A stretch of 64,000 bases of DNA, from assembly GCF_036898465.1 (NCBI RefSeq), contig NZ_JARUMJ010000001.1, positions 3,100,001-3,164,000 of the forward strand, given 5' to 3'. The position numbers and the translations under genes were made by a program. The DNA is from Streptomyces sp. B21-105. Its GTDB lineage: Bacteria > Actinomycetota > Actinomycetes > Streptomycetales > Streptomycetaceae. The notes beneath the pieces were generated by a model, which worked only from the letters and a program-made list of their open reading frames with translations, did no database searches and was not told where the DNA came from. Of the stretch, positions 23,003-32,169 are shown piece by piece; positions within the stretch are counted from its first letter, which is position 1, and every line of letters begins with the position of its first letter.

Positions 23003-24517
23003 CTACGCCAGCCGGATCACGTTCCACGACAGCGGCTCCAGCGTCGCCGTCAGCGCGCCGTCCGTCAGCGCGGTGCCCTCGGCCGGGTGAGGGGCGACCC
23101 GCTCGGGGTCGGCGAGGGTGTTGCGGGCGTCCGGGTCTGCGTCCGCGAGCACGCTGTGCTCGACGACCGAGGTCAGCTCCAGCCCGTGCAGGGCGACCTG
23201 GAGCGGCAGCGCGTCGGTGCGGCTGCGGTTGACGGCGAAGACGGTGACCGTGCCGTCCTCGGCGCGGACCGCGGTGGCGTGCAGCAGGTCCGTCGTGCCG
23301 TGCTTGCGCGTCTCGTACGTCGGCGAGTCCACCCGCACGTCGAGGACGGTGCCGCGGCCGTACCGGGACGCCTGTGCGAACGGGAAGAACGTCGTCTGCC
23401 GCCAGGCCGGGCCGCCCGGCTCGGTGAGGATCGGCGCGATGACGTTGACGAGCTGGGCGAGGCAGGCGACCGTCACCCGGTCGGCGTGCCGCAGCAGCGC
23501 GATGAGGAGCGAGCCGAAGACGACGGCGTCGGTGACGCTGTAGTTGTCCTCCAGCAGCCGCGGGGCCTCCGGCCAGTCGTCCTGTCCGAGGCCCTTCGCG
23601 TGCGCCTCCCACTCGCGCAGGTACCAGACGTTCCACTCGTCGAAGGAGAGGTTGATCCGCTTCGTCGACTTGAGCCGCGCGCCGACGTGGTCGGCGGTCG
23701 CCACGACGTTGTCGATGAAGGACTCCATGTCGACGGCGGAGGCGAGGAAGGAGTCGACGTCGCCGTCCTCGGGCCAGTAGTAGGCGTGCAGCGAGATGTA
23801 GTCGACGAGGTCGTACGTCTCGGCGAGGACCGTCGCCTCCCACTCGGCGAACGTCGGCATGGACTGGCTGGAGGAGCCGCAGGCGACGAGTTCGACGCCG
23901 GGGTCCAGCTGGCGCATGGCGCGGGCGGTCTCGGCGGCGACGCGGCCGTACTCCTCGGCCGTCTTGTGGCCGGTCTGCCACGGGCCGTCCATCTCGTTGC
24001 CCAGGCACCACAGCCTGATCCCGAACGGCTCCTTGTCGCCATGGGCGGCGCGCAGGTCGGAGAGGGCCGTGCCGGAGGGGTGGTTGGCGTACTCCTGGAG
24101 CTCCAGGGCCTCGGCGACGCCGCGCGTGCCCAGGTTGACCGCCATCATCGGCTCGGCCTGCGGGCCGATCTTGCGGAGGAAGGCGATGTACTCGGAGAGG
24201 CCGAAACGATTGGTCTCCGTCGAGTGCCAGGCCAGGTCCAGGCGGCGGGGACGCTCCGCTGCCGGGCCGACGGAGTCCTCCCACTTGTAGCCGGAGACGA
24301 AGTTGCCGCCGGGGTAGCGGACGGCGGTGACGCCGAGTTCGCGGACGAGGTCCAGTACGTCGGTGCGCAGGCCTTCGGCGTCCGCGGTGGGGTGGCCGGG
24401 TTCGTAGATGCCGGTGTAGACGCAGCGGCCCAGGTGTTCCACGAAGCTGCCGAAGACGCGGGGGTCGACCTCGCCGACGGTGAAGGCGGGGTCGAGGGTG
24501 AAGCGGGCGGTGCTCAT
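23003..24517 (-). CDS. abfA: GH51 alpha-N-arabinofuranosidase
   Basis: 504 aa from the ATG at 24517 (MSTARFTLDPAFTVGEVDPR). The GH51 fold is clear: FVEHLGRCVYTGIYEPGHP near the start, RYPGGNFVSGYKWED, catalytic acid E175 in CLGNEMDGPWQ and nucleophile E294 in LSFDEWNVWYL. It has no signal peptide, so it should act inside the cell, releasing arabinose from imported arabino-oligosaccharides. The length matches bacterial GH51 enzymes (~500 aa). It may work with the secreted GH43-AbfB enzyme at 44.5 kb. Confidence 0.93.
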   Translation of the reverse strand: MSTARFTLDPAFTVGEVDPRVFGSFVEHLGRCVYTGIYEPGHPTADAEGLRTDVLDLVRELGVTAVRYPGGNFVSGYKWEDSVGPAAERPRRLDLAWHSTETNRFGLSEYIAFLRKIGPQAEPMMAVNLGTRGVAEALELQEYANHPSGTALSDLRAAHGDKEPFGIRLWCLGNEMDGPWQTGHKTAEEYGRVAAETARAMRQLDPGVELVACGSSSQSMPTFAEWEATVLAETYDLVDYISLHAYYWPEDGDVDSFLASAVDMESFIDNVVATADHVGARLKSTKRINLSFDEWNVWYLREWEAHAKGLGQDDWPEAPRLLEDNYSVTDAVVFGSLLIALLRHADRVTVACLAQLVNVIAPILTEPGGPAWRQTTFFPFAQASRYGRGTVLDVRVDSPTYETRKHGTTDLLHATAVRAEDGTVTVFAVNRSRTDALPLQVALHGLELTSVVEHSVLADADPDARNTLADPERVAPHPAEGTALTDGALTATLEPLSWNVIRLA

Positions 24518-24878
24518 CTTGGCCTTTCGGGTTCGGTCTCGTCCCTGGCGCACCGGCGGCGGCCCTCCCCGGGCCGTCCTCCGTCGTGCCGCGGCCCGGC
24601 GGGCCGGTGGGCCACTCGGTTCGGCTTTCCGTTCGGCATCCGGTTCGCCATCCCGTTCGGCATGTCGATCCGTACTCCGTTCGGCATGTCGACTTGCGAT
24701 CGCGACGTCGAACGGGACCGTAGATTCGATGCGCCCGCCCGTCAAGCTTCCGGCACCACTTCTGACAGCGCTTTCTACCGTTGTCCGTGCACCGACTTAC
24801 CGTGACGCGGACACAACCAGCCGCGTAGTCTCGGACAGGCCGTCGCCGGGCGGCCGGAACGGTCGGAAGGGGGAGCCG
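24518..24878. promoter_or_regulatory. Divergent region with repeated TTCGGCAT boxes
   Basis: No gene. Between 24618 and 24695 the 8-mer TTCGGCAT occurs three times, each after CCG (one variant TTCGCCAT), and GTCGATC/GTCGACTT elements follow. These may bind the arabinofuranosidase regulator. The promoter of the rightward operon lies near 24780-24840. Confidence 0.4.
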
Positions 24879-25550
24879 ATGGACGTCGCGGGCGCGCGCG
24901 GGAGGGCGGCCCGGATCGCCTCGGCGCTGCGGCGCGCGAGGACCGGCCCGGCCATGCGCGAGCTGACCGGCGATCTCTCCGCCGCACTGCGGGCGCGGGC
25001 CGTCCGGCCGCACGGGGTACGGGAGTTGTGCCGGGCACTGTGCGAGGAACTGTCCGAGCGGCGCGGCGGACGACCGGTCGAGGTGCGCTTCGAGCGGTTC
25101 CCCGACGAGATCGAAGTGACCGGGCTCTGGGTGGAGTTCCAGGACTTCGACCTGGTAATCGTCGAGGAACGGGCCGAAGCGGTCCAGCAGTTGGTCATCC
25201 TCGGCCATGAACTGTGGCATCTGCACGCCGGGCACCGGCACCACCACCGCGGCCTGGGTCTGGGCCTGGGCCTGGGCCTGGGCCTGGGCCTCGGCACGGT
25301 CGCCGCGGGCGTGCTGGGCGGCCGCTCGGACTGGGAGTCCGCCGCCCTCGCCGTCGCCGCCCGCGACGGCTCCCGGGAGGACGACGAGGCCGAGGCCGAC
25401 GACTTCGGCCACCGCCTCGCGGCCCGCTTCCGGCGCTACCTCGCCGACTCCGGGCCGACCGCCGCCCCGGGGGCCGCGGAGGCCGTCGCGGAGACCACCG
25501 CCGTCCAGCGGACCCTCGGCTACCGCGGACGCAGGGGGACCCTGCGGTGA
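24879..25550 (+). CDS. Zinc peptidase-like (ImmA/IrrE-type) protein
   Basis: 223 aa from the ATG at 24879 (GGAAGGGGGAGC upstream). The HELWH motif in VILGHELWHLHAGH is a zinc HExxH, with a downstream acidic helix (EDDEAEADDFGHRLAAR) that could supply the third ligand, as in ImmA/IrrE. A run of GL dipeptides (GLGLGLGLGLGLGLG) inserts after the motif, possibly a membrane-touching loop. In Streptomyces, this gene regularly precedes the MAB_1171c-type transporter gene; here it is coupled by GTGA. Confidence 0.75.
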   Translation: MDVAGARGRAARIASALRRARTGPAMRELTGDLSAALRARAVRPHGVRELCRALCEELSERRGGRPVEVRFERFPDEIEVTGLWVEFQDFDLVIVEERAEAVQQLVILGHELWHLHAGHRHHHRGLGLGLGLGLGLGLGTVAAGVLGGRSDWESAALAVAARDGSREDDEAEADDFGHRLAARFRRYLADSGPTAAPGAAEAVAETTAVQRTLGYRGRRGTLR

Positions 25551-27148
25551 GCCACGGGCTGTACATCTCCTTCTGGCTGCCCACGGCGGTGCTGGGCGCG
25601 GCCCTCGCCATCAAGCTGCCCAGCATCCTCAAGCTGTGGCGGGACCCGCTGCTGCGCGCGGTCGGCGGCCTGCTGGTCTTCGGCTGCGCGGTGTTCGTCT
25701 TCGCGGCCCCCGGGACCATCGCCTGGACCAACCGGGTCACCGGCGTGCCGAACATCGCCGCGCCCTGGGTGTACTCGCTGCTCACCGCGCTGTCCGCGTC
25801 CTGGCTGCTGCTGATCATCGCCTGGCGCAACGGCCGTACCGAGCGCTCGGCCCAGACCCGGCGGACGACCCGCCTGGTGGTCTGCGTCTACGCGACGGTG
25901 GTGGTCGCGCTGTGGGTGCTGTTCGCGCTCGCCGACGTCCCTGTGGAGCGGATCCGGGACCTCGACACGTACTACGCCAACACGCCCTTCATGCGTGAGG
26001 AGATCCTGCTCTACCTGGTCGCCCACACCGTGGCCTGCTCGGTCACGGCCCGCCTGGTGTGGAACTGGAGCCGCACCGACGGCCTCGACGCGTGGCTGCG
26101 CTGGGGACTGCGTTTCCTGGGGGCCGGCTATGTGACGAACCTGCTGTTCAGCGCGGCCAAGATGACGGCGGTCGGGGCCCGTTGGACCGGGCACGACCTG
26201 GACTGGCTGAGCACCGGCATCGCCCCGGCGGCGGCCTGCGTCGCCGCCACGCTCGTCGCGATCGGCTTCATCGTGCCGCACGCCGGCCAGTACCTCCAGG
26301 AGCGGGTGCGGGTGCGCCGCCGTCACCGGAGCCTGCGGCCGCTGTCCCGGCTGATGCGGACCGTCACCGGCGGCCGCGAGCCGTTCGACCTGCGCGCCAC
26401 GCCGGAACTGCGGCTGATCCGCCGCGAGACGTTCATCCGCGACGCCCTCCTCCCGCTGGCCCGCCGCCTGGACGACGATCTGCGCGCCCGCGCCTACGAC
26501 GCCGCCGTCGCCCTCGGCGTCGAACGCGGCCGAGCCCAGGCCCTGGCGGCCGCGGTGGCACTCCTGGACGTCGTGGAGGCGCGGAAAAGCGCACAGCAAC
26601 CTCGCCCGCCGGCCCCGGAGGCGGGGGCCATGTCCCCGGCTCACGCCGCGACCCCGGGTCCCTCCACTGCCGCCACGCCGGGTCCTCCCACGGCCGCCAC
26701 GCCGGGGCCGGGTCCCGTGGCCGCCACGCCTGCCCAGGCTCCCCCGGCCGCGACTCCGGCTCCCCTCGCCGCCACCCCGGGCCCCCAGGCCGCCACGCCG
26801 GCCACGGGCCCACTGGCCGTCACCCCGGCTCCCCTCTCTGCCTCGCCGGCCTTGGATCCCCTGGCTGCCTCACCGGCCCCGGGCCCCCAGGCCACCACCC
26901 CGGCCCAGGCTCCCCCGGCCGCAACCCCGGGTCCCCTCGCCACCGCCTCCCGGGCTCCCTTGGCGTCCCCCGCCTCTTCCGCATCCGCCGCCTCCGGCGC
27001 TCCCGCTCCTTTCTCCTCCGGCCCGGACACCACGTATCTCCTGCGGGAGATACAGGCCGTGTCCCAGGCCCTGCGCCATCCCGACGACATCCAGGCGGTC
27101 CGCGCCCTCGCGGCCGCCCCGGCAGAGAGCATCTCCGCGCATGACTGA
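25547..27148 (+). CDS. MAB_1171c-like multi-pass membrane protein with Pro/Ala-rich tail
   Basis: 533 aa from a GTG at 25547. The N-terminal ~250 residues have about seven hydrophobic spans (for example LLVFGCAVFVFAAPGTIAW and LVVCVYATVVVALWVLFAL). A basic cytoplasmic region follows (RVRVRRRHRSLRPLSRLMR), with a DUF-like domain to ~360. Residues ~365-470 are low complexity, repeating AATPGP. The family is called a putative transporter; no substrate is known. It overlaps the next gene's start by 8 bp. Confidence 0.75.
   Translation: MSHGLYISFWLPTAVLGAALAIKLPSILKLWRDPLLRAVGGLLVFGCAVFVFAAPGTIAWTNRVTGVPNIAAPWVYSLLTALSASWLLLIIAWRNGRTERSAQTRRTTRLVVCVYATVVVALWVLFALADVPVERIRDLDTYYANTPFMREEILLYLVAHTVACSVTARLVWNWSRTDGLDAWLRWGLRFLGAGYVTNLLFSAAKMTAVGARWTGHDLDWLSTGIAPAAACVAATLVAIGFIVPHAGQYLQERVRVRRRHRSLRPLSRLMRTVTGGREPFDLRATPELRLIRRETFIRDALLPLARRLDDDLRARAYDAAVALGVERGRAQALAAAVALLDVVEARKSAQQPRPPAPEAGAMSPAHAATPGPSTAATPGPPTAATPGPGPVAATPAQAPPAATPAPLAATPGPQAATPATGPLAVTPAPLSASPALDPLAASPAPGPQATTPAQAPPAATPGPLATASRAPLASPASSASAASGAPAPFSSGPDTTYLLREIQAVSQALRHPDDIQAVRALAAAPAESISAHD
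26650..26960 (+). repeat. Imperfect tandem repeat coding ATPGP/ATPAP units
   Basis: Units of about 15-24 bp (GCCGCCACGCCGGGTCC variants) recur many times with drift, giving a Pro/Ala/Thr-rich stretch in the membrane protein. Confidence 0.7.
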
Positions 27149-28541
27149 ACCCTCCAATCCCGCCAGAACCGCCGTAGTCCTGGGGGGATCCCATGCGGGC
27201 ATGCTCGCGGCAAGCGCCCTGACCGGTCTCGCCGACCGGGTCGTCGTCATCGAGCGGGACGTCCTGCCCGAGGGCCCAGCGCCCCGCAAGGGGCTGCCCC
27301 AGGCACGTCACGCCCACATGCTGTGGTCGGGCGGGGTGCGGGCGGTGGAGGAGCTGCTGCCGGACGTCACCGGGGCGCTCCGGGCGGCCGGGGCGCGCCG
27401 GTCGCCGGTCACGACGGACATGGTGGTCCTCGGCCCGCGCGGCTGGTTCCGCCGCTGGCCCGAGTCGCACCACGTGATCCTGGCCGGCCGCGACCTCCTG
27501 GACGCGACGGTCCGGTCCCGGGTGCTGGCCGACGAACGGGTCGGACTGTGCTCGGGGGCCGAGGCGCTGGGCCTGGTGGGGGACGCGGGCGCGGTCACCG
27601 GCGTGCGGGTGCGGCAGGGCGGCGCGGAGCGCGTCGTCGAGGCGGGACTGGTCGTCGACGCGAGCGGGCGCGGGTCGCGGGCGGCGGGCTGGCTGACGGA
27701 GCTCGGGCTGCCCACGGCGAAACAGCGCGAGGTGGACTCCGGACTGGCGTACGCCAGCCGGCTGTACCTCGCACCCGGGCCGGCCCGCTCCGGCTATCCG
27801 ATCGTCAACGTGCAGCCCGACCCGCGGGACGCCGGCCCCGGCCGCGCCGGGTTCCTGCTGCCCATCGAGGACGGCCGGTGGATCGTCACCCTCAACGGCA
27901 CCCGGGGCGGCGAACCCTCCCCCGACAGCGACGACTTCGTGCGTTTCGCCCTCGAGGAGCTGCGTCACCCGGTCATCGGGCAGCTCCTCGAGCAGGCCGA
28001 GCCGCTGTCCGACGTGGCGTACACCCGGTCCACCGTCAACCGCCGCCACTTCTACGAGCGGATGCCGGCCTGGCCGGACAACTTCGTCGTCCTCGGCGAC
28101 GCCCTCGCCGCGTACAACCCGCTCTACGGGCACGGCCTCGCGGTCGCCGCGCAGAGCGCGGTGCTGCTGCGGGACGCGGTCCGGCGGCACGGGTGGGGCG
28201 CGGCGGGGCTGTCCCGGCGCGCGCAGAAGGCGGTGGCCCGGCCCGTCGCGACCGCCTGGGACCTCGCCGTCGGCCAGGACGTGTTCTATCCCGGCGCGAC
28301 CGAGACCGGCCCCACCCGGCGGGACCGGCTCGTGGCCGCGTACGTCGGCCGCCTGATGCTCACCGCCACCGGCAACGGCCGCATGGCCCGCCGGGTGACG
28401 GACGTGACGTCCCTGGAACGCGGCCCGCAGGTCCTGCTGACGCCCTCCACGCTGGCGGCAGCCGCCGTCGGCCCCCTCCGCCCGCCCCTGCCCGGCCCCC
28501 CGCTGACGGCCGACGAACGCAAGCAGGCGGGCCTGCCGTAG
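27141..28541 (+). CDS. FAD-dependent monooxygenase (geranylgeranyl-reductase/PHBH-like)
   Basis: 466 aa. The N-terminal FAD-binding motif is TAVVLGGSHAGMLAASAL (GxGxxG-type: GGSHAG), with ERDVLPEGPAPRKGLPQARH and the internal VVDASGRGSRAAGWL. The second FAD motif is FVVLGDALAAYNPLYGHGLA. This fits a class A flavoprotein that oxidises or reduces a lipid or aromatic substrate, which is not known. It is the third gene of the peptidase-membrane protein operon. Confidence 0.85.
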   Translation: MTEPSNPARTAVVLGGSHAGMLAASALTGLADRVVVIERDVLPEGPAPRKGLPQARHAHMLWSGGVRAVEELLPDVTGALRAAGARRSPVTTDMVVLGPRGWFRRWPESHHVILAGRDLLDATVRSRVLADERVGLCSGAEALGLVGDAGAVTGVRVRQGGAERVVEAGLVVDASGRGSRAAGWLTELGLPTAKQREVDSGLAYASRLYLAPGPARSGYPIVNVQPDPRDAGPGRAGFLLPIEDGRWIVTLNGTRGGEPSPDSDDFVRFALEELRHPVIGQLLEQAEPLSDVAYTRSTVNRRHFYERMPAWPDNFVVLGDALAAYNPLYGHGLAVAAQSAVLLRDAVRRHGWGAAGLSRRAQKAVARPVATAWDLAVGQDVFYPGATETGPTRRDRLVAAYVGRLMLTATGNGRMARRVTDVTSLERGPQVLLTPSTLAAAAVGPLRPPLPGPPLTADERKQAGLP

Positions 28542-28616
28542 CCGGCCGGGGCCGCTTTCCCCGCCCCGGCGCGGCGGCCCGCCAGCCGGTGGGCCGGCCG
28601 GTCCGGTGGGCGGCGG

Positions 28617-29468
28617 TCAGCCGGTGAAGGGTGGTTGGGGGAGGCCCTGGCCGGCGTTCGGGAGCACCAGGAGGGAGCCCGCCGTCGGGTGGGGGGCGTC
28701 CAGGCCCACGCGGGCCGTCGTGACGTACAGGTCGGTCAGGTCCGGGCCGCCGAAGGCGCAGGCGGTGATCCGCGGGCAGGGCAGGTCGATCTGCCGGTCC
28801 AGGACGCCCGCCGGGGTGTAGCGGCGTACCGCGGCCCCGTCCCACAACGCCACCCACACACAGCCGTCGGCGTCGACGGTGAGGCCGTCCGGGAACCCGG
28901 CCCCGTCCTCGATCGCGACGAAGGGACGACGGCCCGACGCCCGCCCGTCCGCCGAGAAGTCGAGGACGTCCACGCGGCGCGTCGGCGAGTCGACGTAGTA
29001 CATCAGCGTGCCGTCCGGGCTCCAGCCCGTCCCGTTGCTCACCGCCACGTCGTCGAGGACCACCTCGGTGGACCCGTCGCCGGTGAGGCGGGACAGGCCG
29101 CCGCCGCCGGGGGCCTCGTCGTAGCGCATGGTGCCGGCCCACAGCGAGCCGTCCGGGGCGACGGCCGCGTCGTTGCCCCGGCGGCCCGGCACGGGCTCGT
29201 GACGCAGCCAGCGGAAGCCGCCGTCCGGATCGAGCAGGCCCACGCCGTCCCGGAGGTTGAGGACCAGGCCGCCCCCGGCCCGGGGCTTGGCCGCACCCAC
29301 GTGCTGGTGGGTCGTACGGACCGTGCGGCGGCCGGTGGCCGGGTCGTACGCGTGCAGCCGGCTGCCCAGGATGTCCACCCAGAGCAGTCGGCCGGCGGCC
29401 GCGTCCCAGGTCGGCCCCTCGCCGAGGACCGCTCCGGCCGGCACGGCCACGTCGTAGCGTGTGCTCAC
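28617..29468 (-). CDS. SMP-30/gluconolactonase-family protein
   Basis: 283 aa, a six-bladed propeller: AVLGEGPTWDAAAGRLLWVD with the metal-binding Glu, GRRGNDAAVAPDGSLWAGTM, GWSPDGTLMYYVDS and GAGFPDGLTVDADGCVWVAL. Such enzymes hydrolyse sugar lactones. The GTG start overlaps the stop of the preceding iclR-type gene (GTGA), so it is probably induced together with it during use of an unidentified sugar acid. Confidence 0.88.
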   Translation of the reverse strand: MSTRYDVAVPAGAVLGEGPTWDAAAGRLLWVDILGSRLHAYDPATGRRTVRTTHQHVGAAKPRAGGGLVLNLRDGVGLLDPDGGFRWLRHEPVPGRRGNDAAVAPDGSLWAGTMRYDEAPGGGGLSRLTGDGSTEVVLDDVAVSNGTGWSPDGTLMYYVDSPTRRVDVLDFSADGRASGRRPFVAIEDGAGFPDGLTVDADGCVWVALWDGAAVRRYTPAGVLDRQIDLPCPRITACAFGGPDLTDLYVTTARVGLDAPHPTAGSLLVLPNAGQGLPQPPFTG

Positions 29469-30238
29469 ACCGCGCCCCGGTAGCCGAGCAGCTCGGACAG
29501 TTCGCCGGCCCCCTTCAGGGCGAGCTGCTCCAGACCCGCGCGGCGCTCCTCGCTCCAGCGGATCATGGGGACGGAGATGGACAGCGCGGCGACGACCTGT
29601 CCCGTGCGGTCGCGCACCGGCGCGGCCACGCAGCTGACGTCCGGATTGGACTCGCGGTTCTCGACCGCGACGCCCCGCTCCCGGATCTCCGCCAGGGCCG
29701 CCCGCAGCGCCTTCGGCTCGGTGATGCTGTTCGGCGTCATCCGTACGAGTTCGGCGTCGTCGGGGATGCGCGCGGTGAGCTCCTGCTCGGGGAGCGACGC
29801 CAGCAGCATCTTGCCGACGGAGGTGCAGTGGGCGGGCAGCCGGCGGCCCGCCGCCGACACCATCCGGACCGCGTGCGTGGAGTCGACCTTCGCGATGTAG
29901 ATGACGTCGGCCCCCTCCAGGATCGCCACGTGCACCGTCTCGTCACACGTTTCGGCGACGGTGCGGGCGACCTGCTGACCCTCTGCGGCGAGGTCCAGCT
30001 GCTCGGCGTAGCGGCTGCCGAGCTGGTAGGGACGCACCCCGAGGCGGTACCGTCCGGGTTGTCCGGGGACGGGCACGATGTACGCCCGGGCGGAGAGGGT
30101 GGTCACGAGTTCGTGCACGGTGGTGCGCGGAAGCTGGAGCTTGCGCACGATGTCGGGGGCGGAGAGCGAACCGTCCCCGTCGAGGAAGAGCTCGAGGATG
30201 TCGAGAGCTCGGGTCACGGCAGGTACGAGGCGTCCCAC
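29465..30238 (-). CDS. IclR-family transcriptional regulator
   Basis: 257 aa. N-terminal winged helix (RALDILELFLDGDGSLSAPD, then PRTTVHELVTTLSARAYIV) and a C-terminal effector domain (VDSTHAVRMVSAAGRRLPAH, CTSVGKMLLASLP, SCVAAPVRDRTGQVVAALSI). Complete and normal length. It is first in the operon with the SMP-30 gene, so it is likely its local regulator. Confidence 0.9.
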   Translation of the reverse strand: MGRLVPAVTRALDILELFLDGDGSLSAPDIVRKLQLPRTTVHELVTTLSARAYIVPVPGQPGRYRLGVRPYQLGSRYAEQLDLAAEGQQVARTVAETCDETVHVAILEGADVIYIAKVDSTHAVRMVSAAGRRLPAHCTSVGKMLLASLPEQELTARIPDDAELVRMTPNSITEPKALRAALAEIRERGVAVENRESNPDVSCVAAPVRDRTGQVVAALSISVPMIRWSEERRAGLEQLALKGAGELSELLGYRGAV

Positions 30239-30370
30239 GACCGGCCCCCTCCCTTAGTCTGTAGTCTCAGTGCCCGCGTTCGAGATATCAACAGGCGATC
30301 GGCATGACGAACACAGGCTGTCATAAGGTGTTGCGGCGGGCAATGGCCCTGAGTCGCCCGGTGGGCCAGG

Positions 30371-30970
30371 ATGGGGCGCATGCCGACCCAGAAACGCCTC
30401 GCGGGCACTTTCACGCCGCTTGACTTCCAGCTCGTCCTGCTGCGCCGCATGGCCGATCACAATCCGGATCTGGTGGAGAACGCCCGCCACGAACTGGGCG
30501 TCTCCCTCACCCAGATGAGGGAGGCCAACAAGCGCTGGCAGGCGATGGTCCACTCCCCGCACGCGCGGGGCTCCCTTTCACGGTATCGCTCGGTCCTCGG
30601 CGAACCCGGGTCGAGAACCGCCCGCCGCGTCGGCGACCTCGAGTGCGAGGCATGGCTCTGGCCGCTCCCGCTCTGGCCCGACCTGCGCTTCGAGGTGCTG
30701 CTCGCCCCGAACGGCTCGGTGTGGAACGAGTGGCTGGTCCGTGCCCCGGGGGCACGGCCGCCGTTCCTGCAGTCCATGGCCGACCTCGCCCCCTGGTCCT
30801 GCACGGTCGACGAGGCCGCCCACGCCTTCGCCCCGGCCCAGCCCCTGGAGGGCACCGCCCCGAACCGCTGGGGACTGGCCTTCGCCGCGCCCGACGGACC
30901 GGGGACCCGACGGGAGGTCGTCGCCGAGTTCACCTGGGGTCTGCTCCAGCGGACGACGGTCAGGGAGTAA
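30371..30970 (+). CDS. Conserved-looking hypothetical protein
   Basis: 199 aa from ATG 30371 (MGRMPTQKR...) or 30380 (MPTQKRLAGTFTPLDFQLVL). Soluble, tryptophan-rich in the middle (CEAWLWPLPLWPDLRFEVLL) and end (VVAEFTWGLLQRT), with no domain I recognise. Monocistronic between iclR-type and ATP-grasp genes. Confidence 0.65.
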   Translation: MGRMPTQKRLAGTFTPLDFQLVLLRRMADHNPDLVENARHELGVSLTQMREANKRWQAMVHSPHARGSLSRYRSVLGEPGSRTARRVGDLECEAWLWPLPLWPDLRFEVLLAPNGSVWNEWLVRAPGARPPFLQSMADLAPWSCTVDEAAHAFAPAQPLEGTAPNRWGLAFAAPDGPGTRREVVAEFTWGLLQRTTVRE

Positions 30971-31047
30971 CGGCTCCCGGATCCCGTCCTCCGTCCCTGG
31001 TGCCGTGACCGGAGCAGCGGCCCACGCCGCCGTCCCGGCTGCCACCG

Positions 31048-31944
31048 TCACGTCCCGGCTGCCGCCGTCCCCGCCGTGGCCGCCGCCTTCAGGATGCTCG
31101 CGACGACGTGCGGCACGGACTGCGGGTGCAGGAACAGGAAGAGGTTCGGCTCCACCAGTTCCAGCTCCATCACCCGCGGCTCCCCGTCGTCGCCGTCCAC
31201 CAGGTCGACGCGGGCGTAGAGCAGCTCGGGCGCGTCCGGTACGGCGGCCAGGGCGCGCTCGGCGACGGCCAGCTCGGCCGGGGACGGCGTCCACGGCTCC
31301 AGACCGGGGTGGGCGACCTTGACCGCGTCGAAGGCGGTGCCGGGGGCGAGGACGGCCCGCTTGCGGCTGGCGTGCAGGAGGCGGCCGCCGAAGAACTGCA
31401 GGGCGCGCTCACCGCCGGCGTCGATGCCACGCACATACGGCTGCACCATCGCCGTCAGCCCCTCCGCGTGCATCCGCGCGAGGTGGCGGACGGCCGTCTC
31501 GTGGCCGTCGGGCGTGTAGCGGGCGGCGTAGCGCGCACCGGCCCCGGAGGCGGGCTTGATCACGTACTCGTCGCCGTCGGGCAGCTCGGCCGGCTCGCCT
31601 GGCGCGAAGTAGCGCGTCGGCACGGTCGGCACCCCGGCCGCCGCCAGCTCTCCCAGATACCGCTTGTCGGCGTTCCAGCGCACCACGTCGGCCGGGTTGG
31701 CCAGCCGGGTGACGGCCGCGACCTTCCGCGTCCAGGCCGCGAACTCGTCCGCGCGCCAGCTGTAGTCCCAGGTGGAGCGGATGACGACGAGGTCGTACGC
31801 GGCCCAGTCCACGCCCTCGTCGTCCCAGAAGACGCCGTCGGCCTCCGCGCCGGCCGCTCGCAGCGCGCTCAGCAGCACCGGGAGGTCGGCGTCCTTGCTC
31901 GGCTCCGGCCGGGGGTCGTAGGTGACGAGCGCGATACGGGCCAC
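31048..31944 (-). CDS. ATP-grasp ligase-like protein
   Basis: 298 aa. ATP-grasp features: RWNADKRYLGELAAAGVPTV, DEYVIKPASGAGARYAARY (the phosphate loop), and EPRVMELELVEPNLFLFL with metal-binding Glu and Asn. An N-terminal Rossmann-like part (MARIALVTYDPRPEPSKDAD) is followed by IRSTWDYSWRADEF. Such proteins join a carboxylate to an amine or thiol. No peptide or partner gene is adjacent; the substrate is unknown. Confidence 0.85.
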   Translation of the reverse strand: MARIALVTYDPRPEPSKDADLPVLLSALRAAGAEADGVFWDDEGVDWAAYDLVVIRSTWDYSWRADEFAAWTRKVAAVTRLANPADVVRWNADKRYLGELAAAGVPTVPTRYFAPGEPAELPDGDEYVIKPASGAGARYAARYTPDGHETAVRHLARMHAEGLTAMVQPYVRGIDAGGERALQFFGGRLLHASRKRAVLAPGTAFDAVKVAHPGLEPWTPSPAELAVAERALAAVPDAPELLYARVDLVDGDDGEPRVMELELVEPNLFLFLHPQSVPHVVASILKAAATAGTAAAGT

Positions 31945-32169
31945 GACGGACTCCCTGTTCGTACGACTGTCCGATCACCGGAAGGCTAACAAGCCACCGT
32001 CCCCGTCCCCGTCCCCGTCCGCCCGTCGGACGTGGGCCGGTCGGTCCCGGCCGCGTCGCGGTCGAGGCGTGGTGGAACGAGCGGCGCGCGGAGGTGCAGG
32101 CGCGGCGCGTGGGGTAGGAAGCTGCTTGTCGCCATGCCGCCCACCTCAGCCGCGCAAGGAGCCCGTGCC

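Noticed and set aside
22395..25412. 1005-aa leftward ORF
   Set aside because: Out-of-frame shadow of the Rrf2, GH51 and peptidase-like genes; composition is Arg/Pro/Gly-rich.
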